Shown piece by piece: positions 17,413 through 27,631 of a stretch of DNA of 64,000 nt. A program made the position numbers and the translations under genes. This DNA is from Actinopolyspora biskrensis (GTDB lineage Bacteria; Actinomycetota; Actinomycetes; Mycobacteriales; Pseudonocardiaceae). Numbering within the stretch: position 1 is the first letter of the stretch; each line of letters begins with the position of its first letter. The notes below the pieces were generated by a model. That model worked only from the letters and a program-made list of their open reading frames with translations. It did no database searches and had not been told where the DNA came from. The stretch spans positions 248,001-312,000 of the forward strand of contig NZ_JACBYW010000002.1 in assembly GCF_013408175.1 (NCBI RefSeq), written 5' to 3'.

Positions 17413-18842
17413 CCCACCGGCTGTTGCGTGCGGTCCGGCGGCACTGGTTACTGGCGCTGTTCCTGCTGGCCGGGGTGTTGCTGCGTATCGTCGTGGAGGT
17501 CGCCTACCAGCCCGCGCTGCTGTACATCGACTCCACCCGGTACCTGAGGGATCTCGGGGTGTTCTACCCCGGCAACATCAACCCGATCGGCTACGAGCTC
17601 CTGCTGCTCGGACCGGTGCTGCTGTTCGGTGACCTCGGGGTCGTCGTACTGGTCCAGCACCTGCTCGGGCTCGCCATGGCCGTGGCCGGGTACTCCCTCC
17701 TGCTGCGGCTGGGGTGCAGGCGTTGGCTGGCCGCGCTGGCGGTCGCCCCGGTCCTGCTCGACGCGTACCAGCTCCAGGTCGAGCACATGATCATGTCCGA
17801 CCTGCTGTTCCAGCTGTTGTTGCTGACCGTGCTCATCCTGCTGACCTGGTGGGGCACTCCGGGGCCACGGCTCGCGCTCGTCGCCGGGTGCGTGCTGGCG
17901 ACCTCGGTGCTGGTTCGCCTGGTGGGGATCACCCTCGTCGTCCCGGCGGCCGTGTTCGTGCTGCTGGCCGCCGGGCTGCGGCCGCGGGACGGCTGGAGAC
18001 GTCGGTTGCGTGCCGGAGGCGCTCTCGTGGGTGGTTTCGTGCTCGTGCTGGTCGGGTACGCGGGTTACCACATGCTCTGGACAGGAGTTCCCGCACTCGG
18101 TGGCTCGACGGGCAGTGTCGTGTTCGGCCGCACGGCGATGGTGGCCAAGTGCGACGAGCTGCACCTCACCAAGGCGCAGCGGGTCGTGTGCCCGAAGGAG
18201 CCGGTGGCCGAGCGCAAGCGCAACGGGATCGACTACTACATCCACTTTTTCCACAACCAGGTGGATGCCGATGAGCTGCCGGAGGACACGAGCTACTCGG
18301 CCGCGCAACACTCGCTGGCGTTCAAGGTGCTGCGCAACCAGCCCCTGGACGTCTTCGGAGGTGTGACCAAGGACTTCCTCAAGGGGTTCGCCCCCATGCG
18401 CACCCAGTCGCCGGGGGACGTCCCACTGTCGAGATGGCATTTCCAGACGGAGTACCCGCTCTACTTCTCCGAGTGGTCCCTGAACGGGTGGCTCGAGTAC
18501 TACGACAACGGCAGTTACTCGGTCAACGACCGAGCCGCGGGATTTCTGCGCGCCTACCAGCAGGGCGGGGGATATACTCCCGGCACCGTCCTCGGGTTGG
18601 CGTTGCTCGTTGCCATCGCGGCGATTCTGGGGGTGGGACGAGCCGGCCGGAGCGGGCTCAGAGCGGTGTGCCTGCTCTCGGGAGGGCTGGCTTCTGCCGC
18701 ACTCCTCACAGCGGCGGCCATGGAGTTCTCCTGGCGATACCAACTTCCCGGACTGCTGTTACTGCCCCTGGCCGGGGCACTGGGAATCACAGCCATAACC
18801 GGCCGCCGAGCCGACACCAAGGGTTCCGCGACGAACCGGTAG
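17409..18842 (+). CDS. multi-spanning membrane glycosyltransferase (GT-C type)
   Basis: A 477-residue protein with roughly 10 hydrophobic segments and a large extracytoplasmic loop (about residues 220-380). The layout, including an early DST/R motif after the first membrane segment and Leu-rich helices, fits GT-C enzymes that use polyprenyl-phosphate sugars outside the membrane (dolichyl-phosphate-mannose mannosyltransferase-like). It overlaps the epimerase by 4 bases and is followed 28 bp later by a DPM1-like GT2 that could supply the lipid-linked donor. The exact sugar and acceptor are unknown. Confidence 0.75.
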   Translation: MTHRLLRAVRRHWLLALFLLAGVLLRIVVEVAYQPALLYIDSTRYLRDLGVFYPGNINPIGYELLLLGPVLLFGDLGVVVLVQHLLGLAMAVAGYSLLLRLGCRRWLAALAVAPVLLDAYQLQVEHMIMSDLLFQLLLLTVLILLTWWGTPGPRLALVAGCVLATSVLVRLVGITLVVPAAVFVLLAAGLRPRDGWRRRLRAGGALVGGFVLVLVGYAGYHMLWTGVPALGGSTGSVVFGRTAMVAKCDELHLTKAQRVVCPKEPVAERKRNGIDYYIHFFHNQVDADELPEDTSYSAAQHSLAFKVLRNQPLDVFGGVTKDFLKGFAPMRTQSPGDVPLSRWHFQTEYPLYFSEWSLNGWLEYYDNGSYSVNDRAAGFLRAYQQGGGYTPGTVLGLALLVAIAAILGVGRAGRSGLRAVCLLSGGLASAALLTAAAMEFSWRYQLPGLLLLPLAGALGITAITGRRADTKGSATNR

Positions 18843-18870
18843 CCGAGATCACGGCCTGAAGGAGCATGAG

Positions 18871-19719
18871 ATGTCGACGACCTTTCCGGACGAGGTCGAC
18901 CAGGACGCGTTGGCCGATTACGCCACTCGCTACGGCGATCACCGGTTCGCCCCGGTAGTCGTGCTGATCGCCGCCTACAACGAGCAGGACGCCATTCCCT
19001 CCGTGCTGGACGGGATGCCCGAGACGAGCTGCGGTCTGAACGTGGACACCCTGGTCGTGGTGGACGGTGCCACCGACGCCACGGCCGAGGCGGCGGCACG
19101 TCACGGTGCCTACACCTGCACGGCTCCGAAGAACCGGGGGCAGGGAGCCGCGTTGCGGCTCGGCTACCGGTTGGCGGCCGAGCGCGGGGCGCGCTACGTG
19201 GTGACCACGGACGCCGACGGGCAGTACGAGATCGAGGAGCTCCCCAGCCTGCTGCGCCCGCTCGTCGACGACGAGGCCGACTTCGTGACCGGGTCGCGGC
19301 GTTTGGGCAGCAGCGAGAACCCCCAGTTACTGCGCCGCATGGGCACTTATGTGTTCGCGTGGCTCGTCAGCGTCATGACCGGCCAGCGCATCACGGACAC
19401 CTCGTTCGGGTTCCGCGCCATGCGCGTCGAGGTCCCCAACTCGGTGTGCCTGGAGCAGCAGCAGTACCAGTCCTCGGAGCTGCTGGTCGGGGTGTTGGCA
19501 CGCGGTTACCGCGTTCGGGAGCGTGCCATGACCATGCGGCAGCGAGTGGCGGGATTCAGCAAGAAGGGCAACAACGTGCTCTACGGGTACCGCTACACCA
19601 AGGTGGTGCTCGGCACCTGGATGCGGGAGCGCAGGGCCCGGCGCGTGATGCAGGCTTCGGCCGGGTCGGCCTCTTCCGACGAGCAGGTCAACGAGCCGGC
19701 TCGTGCCGCCGGTGACTAG
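18871..19719 (+). CDS. family 2 glycosyltransferase (polyprenyl-phosphate sugar synthase-like)
   Basis: A 282-residue GT-A fold enzyme of the DPM1/GT2 group: VVLIAAYNEQDAIPSVL near residue 32, VVVDGATDAT, NRGQGAALRLGY and the metal-binding DADGQYE. A short hydrophobic stretch lies near residue 170, and there is no C-terminal membrane anchor. Such enzymes move a sugar from a nucleotide to polyprenyl phosphate. AAGGAG precedes the ATG. It ends convergently with, and overlaps by 32 bp, the GtrA gene. Confidence 0.88.
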   Translation: MSTTFPDEVDQDALADYATRYGDHRFAPVVVLIAAYNEQDAIPSVLDGMPETSCGLNVDTLVVVDGATDATAEAAARHGAYTCTAPKNRGQGAALRLGYRLAAERGARYVVTTDADGQYEIEELPSLLRPLVDDEADFVTGSRRLGSSENPQLLRRMGTYVFAWLVSVMTGQRITDTSFGFRAMRVEVPNSVCLEQQQYQSSELLVGVLARGYRVRERAMTMRQRVAGFSKKGNNVLYGYRYTKVVLGTWMRERRARRVMQASAGSASSDEQVNEPARAAGD

Positions 19720-20170
19720 GGAAGACCACCCGGTCCATCAGGAAGAACTTGACCACGAACATCAACAGATAGGTCCCCAGATAGGCCCCCCAGACCAGTG
19801 CGACACGGGGGGTCGCGGATTCGGCGAACAGATGCAGGGCGAGAGTTTCGGCGTAGTTGGCGGCGGTTCCGGCGATCAGCACGGTGGCCACCGAGACAGG
19901 GATGAATCGGGCGAGTTCGCCACGCAGCCCACTGCGCCCCCTGCTGCCCCATGTTCGCCGGTTCAGCAGGAAGTTGGGAACGGCTCCTGCCAACCAGCCC
20001 AGCACCGTGGCCAGGATCGGCATGGAGCTGAGCGAGTAGGAAAGCAGGAACACGAGCTGACTACTGACTGTCGCTACTGCGGATGCTCCGGTGAAACGGC
20101 GGAGCAGCCGCCAGTAGCGACGTGCGCCTCCGGTGGGCTGTTGTGCTTCCGGCCCCGAGGTGGCGGCCAC
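19688..20170 (-). CDS. GtrA family membrane protein
   Basis: A 160-residue protein with four predicted membrane helices and the GtrA pattern (a first helix beginning FTGASAVATVSS, then the FLLNRRTWG loop and the final FVVKFFLMDRVVF helix). GtrA-like proteins are thought to flip or help transfer polyprenyl-phosphate sugars. Its reading frame overlaps the GT2 gene tail-to-tail. With GT2 and GT-C beside it, it completes a lipid-linked sugar module, although it is transcribed in the opposite direction. Confidence 0.88.
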   Translation of the reverse strand: MAATSGPEAQQPTGGARRYWRLLRRFTGASAVATVSSQLVFLLSYSLSSMPILATVLGWLAGAVPNFLLNRRTWGSRGRSGLRGELARFIPVSVATVLIAGTAANYAETLALHLFAESATPRVALVWGAYLGTYLLMFVVKFFLMDRVVFPSHRRHEPAR

Positions 20171-21664
<1,494 letters not shown>

Positions 21665-21757
21665 CAGCCGCTTACAGCGGTTCACGAGTGGCCGCGGGAG
21701 AAAGACCGGCTCCGGACGGGACGGGGAAGCATTCGTCCCGCCGCTGCGGCGCCCGCT

Positions 21758-22219
21758 TCAGGGGCGACGAGCCGCGCTCGCGGCCACTCCGCTGATCAGC
21801 GTTCCTATCGCGAGTCCGATCAACACGTTCAACACGCACGTGGCGATTTGTGTTTCCAGCGTCGCCGTGGTGGTGAACGGTCGCACGGCCACCGCGATCG
21901 TCGCGAGGGCGACTATCCAGCCGAAGAAGGTCGTCGGTCGCGGTGTGCTCAGCAGCAGCAGATGCATCAGCCCGGTCGCGAGCAGTGCCGCCACGGCCGC
22001 GAGCAAACACATCCAGAGCGTACTGACGTCACCGAGCGTGCCGTAGCGCGACGGTCCGAGCACGGGGATCCGAAGGACTCCGCGAGCGATCACCAGCCCT
22101 ACCAGGGCGATCAGCAGCGCGACGAGAGCCGTGGCCGCCCCTCCGGTCCACAGCTGACGAACGTTGATCCCAGGACGACCGGAGCCGCTCCCCGTCGGTC
22201 GAGCGTCCTCCTCGGACAC
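21758..22219 (-). CDS. DUF6069-like four-helix membrane protein
   Basis: A 153-residue protein with four hydrophobic helices and a polar N-terminus. The pattern (a first helix with VALLIALVGLVIARGVLRIPV, later LMHLLLLSTPRP and the TTATLETQIATCVLN loop) matches the small actinobacterial DUF6069 family, of unknown function. GTG 22219 is 6 bases after GGGAGG. An upstream TTG at 22252 lacks such a site. It converges with sqdB. Confidence 0.7.
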   Translation of the reverse strand: MSEEDARPTGSGSGRPGINVRQLWTGGAATALVALLIALVGLVIARGVLRIPVLGPSRYGTLGDVSTLWMCLLAAVAALLATGLMHLLLLSTPRPTTFFGWIVALATIAVAVRPFTTTATLETQIATCVLNVLIGLAIGTLISGVAASAARRP

Positions 22220-23011
22220 CGGCACCCTCCCGACAGCGACGAAACCGGGCAACGACAGTCGATGTTCGCGGCCGGGGCGGCACGCCGCAACGCCTGTCCC
22301 GTTTCCTCACTCCAACGAGTGGTCGTGTACCGGATATTTCGCCTCCGCTCTCGGTCCGGTGCGGGGTTCTCCGGCGCGGTGGGCGGTGGGGAACGAGCTC
22401 TCCCGGAGAAGGACACCTTTTCGCATACTGTGACGCCCCGGGCGCCGTGCGGCGTCACGCGTCGTTTCACCGGGGTGGACATCGCATTCGCGTGTCGGAC
22501 ATCACTTTGGCGGCTTGTTTGCTTTAACGTGACCCTCGATGTGTTCATTCGATCATTTATCCGGTGGGCTACATTGCCGCTTTTCGCGATCTCCTCGAGA
22601 TCACGATTCCGGAGGTTCTTGATCCGGAATGAGTCGACAACGTGGATCTTCGCCACTTCTTTCTCGTGGCTTTACCAGGAACTTCGTCGAGAAAACAGAT
22701 CACGGATCCCGTGGTCCCCCCGGATCGGCCCGCGCCGCCCCGTGTCGCAGCCGGAGGCGTGGTGAGCCAAGTAGGCGTTTGGTTGCAGTGTTATCGGAGT
22801 GCAACCCGCTTATGAACACATAGAGTGCTTGCATGCGTGGCATATGTGCTTCTGCTCTGCATCTAAAGGGTGAGAGCTTGAAGCCTTGGATACATAAAGC
22901 TACGTTGCAGCCGGTACGTCACGGTTCGGTCACGACGCACTTCGACCCCCGAGGAGTGCACCCGACCCCCGACGGGATGTGTCCGAACCTCCCCGAGACG
23001 GAAAGGCGAGC
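22220..23011 (+). other. long AT-richer leader/intergenic region before the M23 peptidase gene
   Basis: Almost 800 bp with no convincing gene. The part from about 22480 to 22900 is clearly less GC-rich than its surroundings. It contains the stem GGTTGCA (22781-22787) with TGCAACC (22800-22806) and several small repeats. I looked for the c-di-AMP (ydaO) riboswitch often found ahead of actinobacterial cell-wall hydrolase genes and could not match its consensus. A long 5' leader or an unannotated small RNA is possible. Confidence 0.4.
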
Positions 23012-23953
23012 ATGGCCGACAAGCATGACGAGGGCGGTCGCAACAAGTTCTCCACCCTCAAGTCACGTATCCCCGAATCCCTTCGCAATTCGTTTTCGAG
23101 TTCCGGGAACAACCCCGCCCGCAACAAGATTCTTGCCGGCGTGGTCGCCGCGGGAGCTTTCGTCGCGGTCGGATCTCCGCTGGTCGCGGTGACGAACGAG
23201 GACGGCGGAGGATCGAAGAACCGTGATGTCGCTCCGGTGGCGGAACAACGTCCCCTGAGCGCGGCCGTCAACGGCACCCCCGAATCCCCCGAGTCCGTGA
23301 AGCTCCCCAGCGGCGAGTCGAACGGCGACGACGGGGAGAAGCAGAACCTGGACAAGAGCAAGCAGGTGCGCCAGCAGCGTGCCGCCGAGAAGGCGAAGCA
23401 GGCCGAGGCGGAGCGCAAGGCGGAACAGGAAAAGGCCGTCCAGCAGCAGGCCGCGAAGAAGAAGGAACTCGCCCGCCAGGCCGACCAGCAGAACAAGGCG
23501 GACAAGCAGGAGGAACAGCCGAAGGCCAAGGCCGCTCCGAAGGCGGCCGAGGCACCTGATCCCACGCCGAACAAGCTGGTCGAGGAAGGGTTCCTCACCT
23601 CGGGCTTCCACACCCGCGGTGGTGCGCACGCCGGTATCGACGTCGGAGCCGACACGGGAACGCCGATCTACGCTCCGCAAGCGGGTACCGTGATCAGTTC
23701 CGGTCCCGCCAGCGGATTCGGTATGTGGGTCCGTGTGCAGCACGACAACGGCGAGGTCACCGTCTACGGCCACATCCACAGCTCGCAGGTCAGCGTCGGC
23801 CAGCGAGTGGAGGCCGGACAGCAGGTCGCGACCGTTGGCAGCCGCGGGCAGTCGACCGGGCCGCACCTGCACTTCGAGGTCCGCGTCGGCCCCGGGGCGC
23901 AGGAGCTCAACCCGATTCCGTGGTTGCAGCAGCGAGGCCTGAGCCTCGGCTGA
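23012..23953 (+). CDS. M23 family metallopeptidase with coiled-coil linker
   Basis: The 313-residue protein has a short cytoplasmic head, one membrane or signal segment (about residues 39-60, ILAGVVAAGAFVAVG), a Lys/Glu/Gln/Ala-rich coiled coil (about 110-180) and a C-terminal LytM/M23 domain. The zinc ligands are visible in HAGIDVG (His and Asp) and HLHFEV. It should cut peptide cross-bridges in peptidoglycan, or regulate amidases, outside the membrane. ATG 23012 follows AAAGG. It is transcribed alone, behind an unusually long leader, and a terminator follows. Confidence 0.9.
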   Translation: MADKHDEGGRNKFSTLKSRIPESLRNSFSSSGNNPARNKILAGVVAAGAFVAVGSPLVAVTNEDGGGSKNRDVAPVAEQRPLSAAVNGTPESPESVKLPSGESNGDDGEKQNLDKSKQVRQQRAAEKAKQAEAERKAEQEKAVQQQAAKKKELARQADQQNKADKQEEQPKAKAAPKAAEAPDPTPNKLVEEGFLTSGFHTRGGAHAGIDVGADTGTPIYAPQAGTVISSGPASGFGMWVRVQHDNGEVTVYGHIHSSQVSVGQRVEAGQQVATVGSRGQSTGPHLHFEVRVGPGAQELNPIPWLQQRGLSLG

Positions 23954-23968
23954 CGCCCACGGCGAGTC

Positions 23969-24013
23969 GTTGCCGGGGGACCGCGCTCCCCCCGACGCCG
24001 GTTCCCCGGCAAC
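23969..24013 (+). terminator. terminator after M23 gene
   Basis: GTTGCCGGGG (23969-23978) pairs perfectly with CCCCGGCAAC (24004-24013) around a 25-base loop, 16 bases after the stop codon. Confidence 0.6.
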
Positions 24014-24161
24014 TTTCCAACCGAATACCCCCGGGATCGGACCACGGGACGCGAACAGGGCTGCTCGGTCGGCCACCCGTTCTCGAGACGGGCGGGAGGT
24101 TCCCCACCCGTACCGCCGCGTGGAGCGAGGCGACGAGGCATGCCGGGACCGGGACGCGAAA

Positions 24162-24188
24162 CGGGGCCGCTCAGTCCGAGCGGCCCCG
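24162..24188. terminator. bidirectional terminator hairpin
   Basis: CGGGGCCGCTC (24162-24172) and GAGCGGCCCCG (24178-24188) form a perfect 11-bp stem with a 5-base loop between two convergent genes. Confidence 0.8.
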
Positions 24189-24280
24189 CGGTCGTGGAAC
24201 GCCCCGCACGAGCGGGTTCTTCCGAACCCCGGCGGGGTCTCACTGATGTCTCCCGGTTGGGGCGCCGGTCGCGCCGGGGC

Positions 24281-24364
24281 GGCTACCCGGCGTCGGAGCG
24301 CCCGCTCACGAGCCCGCGGGAGGTTCCGCTCAGCGACCACCCACGCCGAGGAGGAACGGAGAAC
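24281..24364 (-). repeat. 3'-flank modular element after sigF
   Basis: On the sigF strand, TGA is followed after 5 bases by GTTCTCCGTTC (24354-24364), then GCGGAACCTCCCGCGGGCT (about 24311-24329) and GGGTAGCCG (24281-24289 region). Order and spacing match the flank of glyA at 5131-5213. The middle block is identical over 20 bases to 8089-8108. Confidence 0.6.
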
Positions 24365-24369
24365 ACCGG

Positions 24370-25179
24370 TCAGTCCTTCACGGGTTCGGGAGGCACGTCC
24401 ACCTCTATACGCTCCCGCAGCCAGCTCAAGGTGCGCGCGAGCAGGCGTGAAACGTGCATCTGGGAGATACCGATCTGCTCGGCGATCTGGGTCTGTGTCA
24501 TCGACTTGAAGAAGCGCAGCACCAGGATGCGCCGTTCCCTCTCGCCGAGCTCCTCGAGCAGGGGGCGGATCGCGGCGCGGTTCTCCACCTCGTCCAGCTC
24601 GGTGTCGGAGGAGCCGATGGCGTCGCCGAGCGGTATTTCGTCGGTGTCGCTGAGCAGTTCGTCGAGGGAACTGCTCCGGTAGGCGTTGCCCGCCTCCAGG
24701 CCCTGGTGGACCTCGTCCCTGCTGATACCGAGATGTCCGGCGATCTCACTGGGAGTGGGGGCTCTGCCCAGGTTCTGCGAGAGCGTGGAGATCGCCGAGG
24801 AAATGGACAGATGCCTTTCCTGCAGGCGTCGTGGTACTCGTACCGTCCAGCCCGTGTCCCGGAAATGCCGCCGCACCTCGCCCATGATGGTGGGAACGGC
24901 GTAGGAGAGGAAATCGACACCCCGTTGCGGGTCGAATCGGTCCACGGCGTTGATCAGCCCGAGGGTGGCCACCTGGATGAGGTCCTCCTGAGCCTCACCC
25001 CTGTTGCTGAACCTCCGCGCTATGTGCTGTGCGATGGGCAGGTGTTCGGTCACCAACCTGTCCCGCAGCTCGGCGTGGCGCCGATCCGTTTTGTCCAACC
25101 CCGCGAACTCGACGAATAACGGGGCCAGTTCCTCATAGTTCTGACCTCGGTAGGCGTGCTCGGAGTCCGCCTGCGTCAC
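24370..25179 (-). CDS. sigF: SigF/SigB-type RNA polymerase sigma factor
   Basis: A 269-residue group 3 sigma factor with region 2 (RFSNRGEAQEDLIQVATLGLINAVDRFDP), region 3, and a region 4 helix-turn-helix (MTQTQIAEQIGISQMHVSRLL). The sequence fits the stress/development SigF family of actinomycetes. Its GTG overlaps the stop of the upstream UsfX/RsbW-like gene (GTGA), the standard partner-switch arrangement. A SigF-type promoter (25808-25833) ahead of the pair suggests autoregulation. Confidence 0.93.
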   Translation of the reverse strand: MTQADSEHAYRGQNYEELAPLFVEFAGLDKTDRRHAELRDRLVTEHLPIAQHIARRFSNRGEAQEDLIQVATLGLINAVDRFDPQRGVDFLSYAVPTIMGEVRRHFRDTGWTVRVPRRLQERHLSISSAISTLSQNLGRAPTPSEIAGHLGISRDEVHQGLEAGNAYRSSSLDELLSDTDEIPLGDAIGSSDTELDEVENRAAIRPLLEELGERERRILVLRFFKSMTQTQIAEQIGISQMHVSRLLARTLSWLRERIEVDVPPEPVKD

Positions 25180-25652
25180 TCGTGGACCATCCGTCCCTTG
25201 CTCAGCTGTATACGCACGACGTGCCCGTCAGCGTGCTCTTCCGATTCCTGGACCGAGGATGCCACGTTGTCCGACAACGCGCTCAGCACACGCCAGCTGA
25301 ACGTGTTCTTGCGCGGCCCGGAGGCATCCGGGCTGTTCACCTCGGCGGTGAACTCCAGCACGTCGTTCTCGGCGCGGAAACGTCCCACCAGCTGACTCTG
25401 CTCGGCGGCGATGCGGACCAGCGAGGAACATGCCTCGTCCACGGCCAGTCGCAGGTCGGCGATGGTGTCGACGTCGAAATCGGCACGCATGGCCAGGTCA
25501 CCGACCACGGCGCGCATGACGGGGAGTTGTTCGGGATCGGCCACGACCCGCACTTCGACCACGTGCGGATCTCCGTTCGTGCTCGGTGCTTCCGGGTTCG
25601 GTGCGGAACTTTCCACAGATGCCTGGTGGCGATCCGGATGGGATGCTGACAC
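25176..25652 (-). CDS. usfX: UsfX/RsbW-like anti-sigma factor (HATPase fold)
   Basis: A 158-residue protein of the RsbW/UsfX family that would bind and hold SigF inactive. The key stretch DLRLAVDEACSSLV lines up with mycobacterial UsfX (DLRLAVDEVCTRLI), where the usual kinase N-box Asn is also missing, and TFSWRVLSALSDNV near residue 120 is likewise shared. GTG 25652 is 5 bases after GAGGAG. No anti-anti-sigma gene lies next to it, so the releasing partner is encoded elsewhere. Loss of the N-box Asn makes kinase activity uncertain. Confidence 0.85.
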   Translation of the reverse strand: MSASHPDRHQASVESSAPNPEAPSTNGDPHVVEVRVVADPEQLPVMRAVVGDLAMRADFDVDTIADLRLAVDEACSSLVRIAAEQSQLVGRFRAENDVLEFTAEVNSPDASGPRKNTFSWRVLSALSDNVASSVQESEEHADGHVVRIQLSKGRMVHE

Positions 25653-25807
25653 GCGGACTCCTCGTTCCAACCTCATGCGAGACCACCGCACATCGAATCA
25701 GAGGGACGAGACCGTCCAATATCTCGGGGGTGTGATCGTGGGGAGGACGCCTTGTGCCACGGCTCGGGCAGAGACCGTGAACGGAACTGAACGCTCATAG
25801 CCGCCTG

Positions 25808-25833
25808 GTACCCGAGAACGAAGCATTGCAAAC
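25808..25833 (-). promoter_or_regulatory. SigF-type promoter of usfX-sigF
   Basis: On the minus strand GTTT (25833-25830), 16 bases, then GGGTAC (25813-25808). This matches the SigF/SigB consensus GTTT-N15-17-GGGTA and lies about 155 bp before the usfX start. Confidence 0.7.
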
Positions 25834-25940
25834 GGATGTTCGTCATCGCGGGCCAGGCGGCTGAGACCGTGCTTTTTCCGGTTGTGCGGGGTTCGGGGAC
25901 CGGTAACTCCCGTGCCCGCGGGTCCGTCACCTCCCGCGGG

Positions 25941-26591
25941 TCAGACCAGGGTGCTCCAGTAGGCCCAGAACGCCTCCAGGATCAGGCCGATGATGACCAG
26001 GTACCACAGCACCAGCACCACGGTGTGAACTCGGGCCACGCCCAGCACCAGCGGTCTGACCGGCCCGACGGGGAGGTGCCTTCTTTCCAGGTTGTGCAGC
26101 GTGGTGTACCAGAACATCGCTATGGTCACCACCCACACCACCATGCAGTACGGGCACAGTGCGTGGATCTCGTAGAGGCTCTGCCAGATCAACCAGTGCA
26201 CGAAGACGACCCCGAAGAGCGTCCCCAGCTGCATGCCGATCCAGTACCAGCGCGGCGGCCGGAAACCGGACAGCATCGCGACACCGGTCGTGGTCACGAT
26301 CGCGAAGGCGGCTACTCCGATCAGGGGATTGGGGAACCCGAACGCCGTGGCCTGATCGCTTTCCATCACCGAGCCGCACGAGACCACCGGGTTGATGCTG
26401 CAGCTGGTCACGTAGTCGGGGTTGAGCAGGCTCAGGTACTCCTCGACGCTGAGGGCGAAAGCGGCGATGAAGCCGATGCCGCCCCCGATCAGGTAGAGCC
26501 AGCCCAGTCCGCGCCCGAAAAGCGGAGGATCGGAGTGCTCAGTCGGGCTCCCGGGACCCTCGTGCTGAGTCGTTTCGGCTGTCGCTGTCAC
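25941..26591 (-). CDS. vitamin K epoxide reductase (VKOR) family protein
   Basis: A 216-residue membrane protein with about five helices. It has the VKOR cysteine sets: the loop pair in SCSINPVVSCGSVM and the membrane CPYC motif. In actinomycetes this enzyme reoxidises the DsbA-like thiol oxidase with menaquinone as electron acceptor. Its GTG overlaps the TGA of the upstream DsbA-like gene (GTGA), so the two halves of the exported oxidative-folding system are co-translated. Confidence 0.93.
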   Translation of the reverse strand: MTATAETTQHEGPGSPTEHSDPPLFGRGLGWLYLIGGGIGFIAAFALSVEEYLSLLNPDYVTSCSINPVVSCGSVMESDQATAFGFPNPLIGVAAFAIVTTTGVAMLSGFRPPRWYWIGMQLGTLFGVVFVHWLIWQSLYEIHALCPYCMVVWVVTIAMFWYTTLHNLERRHLPVGPVRPLVLGVARVHTVVLVLWYLVIIGLILEAFWAYWSTLV

Positions 26592-27319
26592 TTGGCCAGG
26601 GCTCCGTCCAGTTCCTCACGCAGGTGCTGCGCCGGGTCGCCTCCGCGCTCGAACTCGACCTGCTCGCCGTTCAGGAAGTAGGTGGGCGTCGCCGAGACCC
26701 CGGCCTCCTGGCCGTCGGCCCTGTCCTTGTCGATGCTCTGCTGCACCTGGTCGGACTGCATGTCCTCGCGGAACTTCTCCACGTCCAGGCCGATCTGCTC
26801 GGCGAACTCGGTGAACTGCTCCTGGGCGCGTTGCTCGTCGCTGCTCACGTTCTGCCCGCCGGAGGCAGCGGCCCAGGAGGAGTAGTTGTCGAACACCTTG
26901 TGATACATCTGCTCGAACTCGCCCTGCATGGCGGCCGCCTCGGTGGCTCGCGCCGCGGGTTCGGCCAAGGGGTGCATGTCCAGCGGGAAGTTCCGCACCA
27001 CGAAGTTGATCTTGCCCTCGTACTCCTGCTCGATCTTGGTGTTCACGCTCTGGTAGTAGGAGTGGCAGCTGGGGCACTGGTAGTCGGCGAACTCGACCAG
27101 GGTGGGAGCGCCCTCACCCGCGTCGAGCACCTTGTTGCTCCCCTCGGGGCTCAGCACGGAGGCAGCGACCCTGTCCGAGCCGTTGGAGTTGGAGTTGCCG
27201 CCTCCGAAGAACACGACGCCACCGATGACTGCCACCGCTACGACCAGCACGATCGCGGTGAGGATGATGTTGGTCGAAGCCCCGCTGCGCTTCGCCATCG
27301 GATTGGTTGTCTTGGGCAT
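26588..27319 (-). CDS. membrane-anchored DsbA-like thiol-disulfide oxidase
   Basis: A 243-residue protein with an N-terminal membrane anchor (about residues 16-38) and an extracytoplasmic thioredoxin/DsbA domain with the active site YQCPSCHSY (about residue 85) and the cis-Pro segment VSATPTYFLNG. It would introduce disulfides into exported proteins. It is directly followed by, and overlaps, the VKOR gene that should recharge it. ATG 27298 is an alternative start. Confidence 0.92.
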   Translation of the reverse strand: MPKTTNPMAKRSGASTNIILTAIVLVVAVAVIGGVVFFGGGNSNSNGSDRVAASVLSPEGSNKVLDAGEGAPTLVEFADYQCPSCHSYYQSVNTKIEQEYEGKINFVVRNFPLDMHPLAEPAARATEAAAMQGEFEQMYHKVFDNYSSWAAASGGQNVSSDEQRAQEQFTEFAEQIGLDVEKFREDMQSDQVQQSIDKDRADGQEAGVSATPTYFLNGEQVEFERGGDPAQHLREELDGALAK

Positions 27320-27631
27320 CGGCCTGTTACACCTTCGACGGTCGGGTTCGCGCGAGCGGTTGCTCGCGCACGGGCGTTTCGGTCAGTTTCCCCTACTCAC
27401 ACGATCGTGAAATCCGCCGGGGTGGGTCATATCACCCCGGCGGGGGTGGGGGCTGCACTGTGGCAGCTGTTCGCCACCATCATGCCCGCGATGGAGTTCG
27501 CGTTGTTCGCTCGCGTGGGTGAACTCGACTACGCTCGGCGAGCCACAGGAGCTTTCGGAGCGGAAGGTGTCGGCCGGTCCTCGCCACGACGGACGAGGAG
27601 GGGCGGCCGAACGAGCGCCGGGGCGGGCCGC
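27320..27631. other. intergenic region upstream of the dsbA-like gene
   Basis: A 312-bp gap. It contains the palindrome-bearing ACACGATCGTG (27399-27409), shared with the sqdB upstream region, and an 11-bp hairpin (27414-27443). It should hold the dsbA-VKOR promoter. I see no other gene. Confidence 0.5.
27414..27443. terminator. hairpin downstream of the 49-residue membrane protein gene
   Basis: CCGCCGGGGTG (27414-27424) and CACCCCGGCGG (27433-27443) form a perfect 11-bp stem with an 8-base loop. It probably ends transcription coming from the small gene at 27632-27781. Confidence 0.6.

Larger units (their letters stand above)
23954..24369. other. intergenic region between M23 gene and sigF
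   Basis: A 416-bp gap between convergent genes. It holds two good hairpins (23969-24013 and 24162-24188) and, next to sigF, a copy of the 3'-flank modular element (24281-24364). A related GGGCGGGAGGTTCC occurs near 24091-24104. I see no coding sequence. Confidence 0.6.

Noticed and set aside
22111-22656. 181-codon minus-strand frame in the AT-richer gap
   Set aside because: Its first 60 residues look passable, but the rest is Arg/Pro-rich, it overlaps another gene's start, and no Shine-Dalgarno or family is seen.
22735-22900. possible tRNA in the AT-richer gap
   Set aside because: No cloverleaf with GGTTCGA-type T-arm and matching acceptor stem could be made.
22480-23011. c-di-AMP (ydaO) riboswitch ahead of the M23 gene
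   Set aside because: The conserved ydaO sequences could not be found on the plus strand, so only an unassigned leader is reported.
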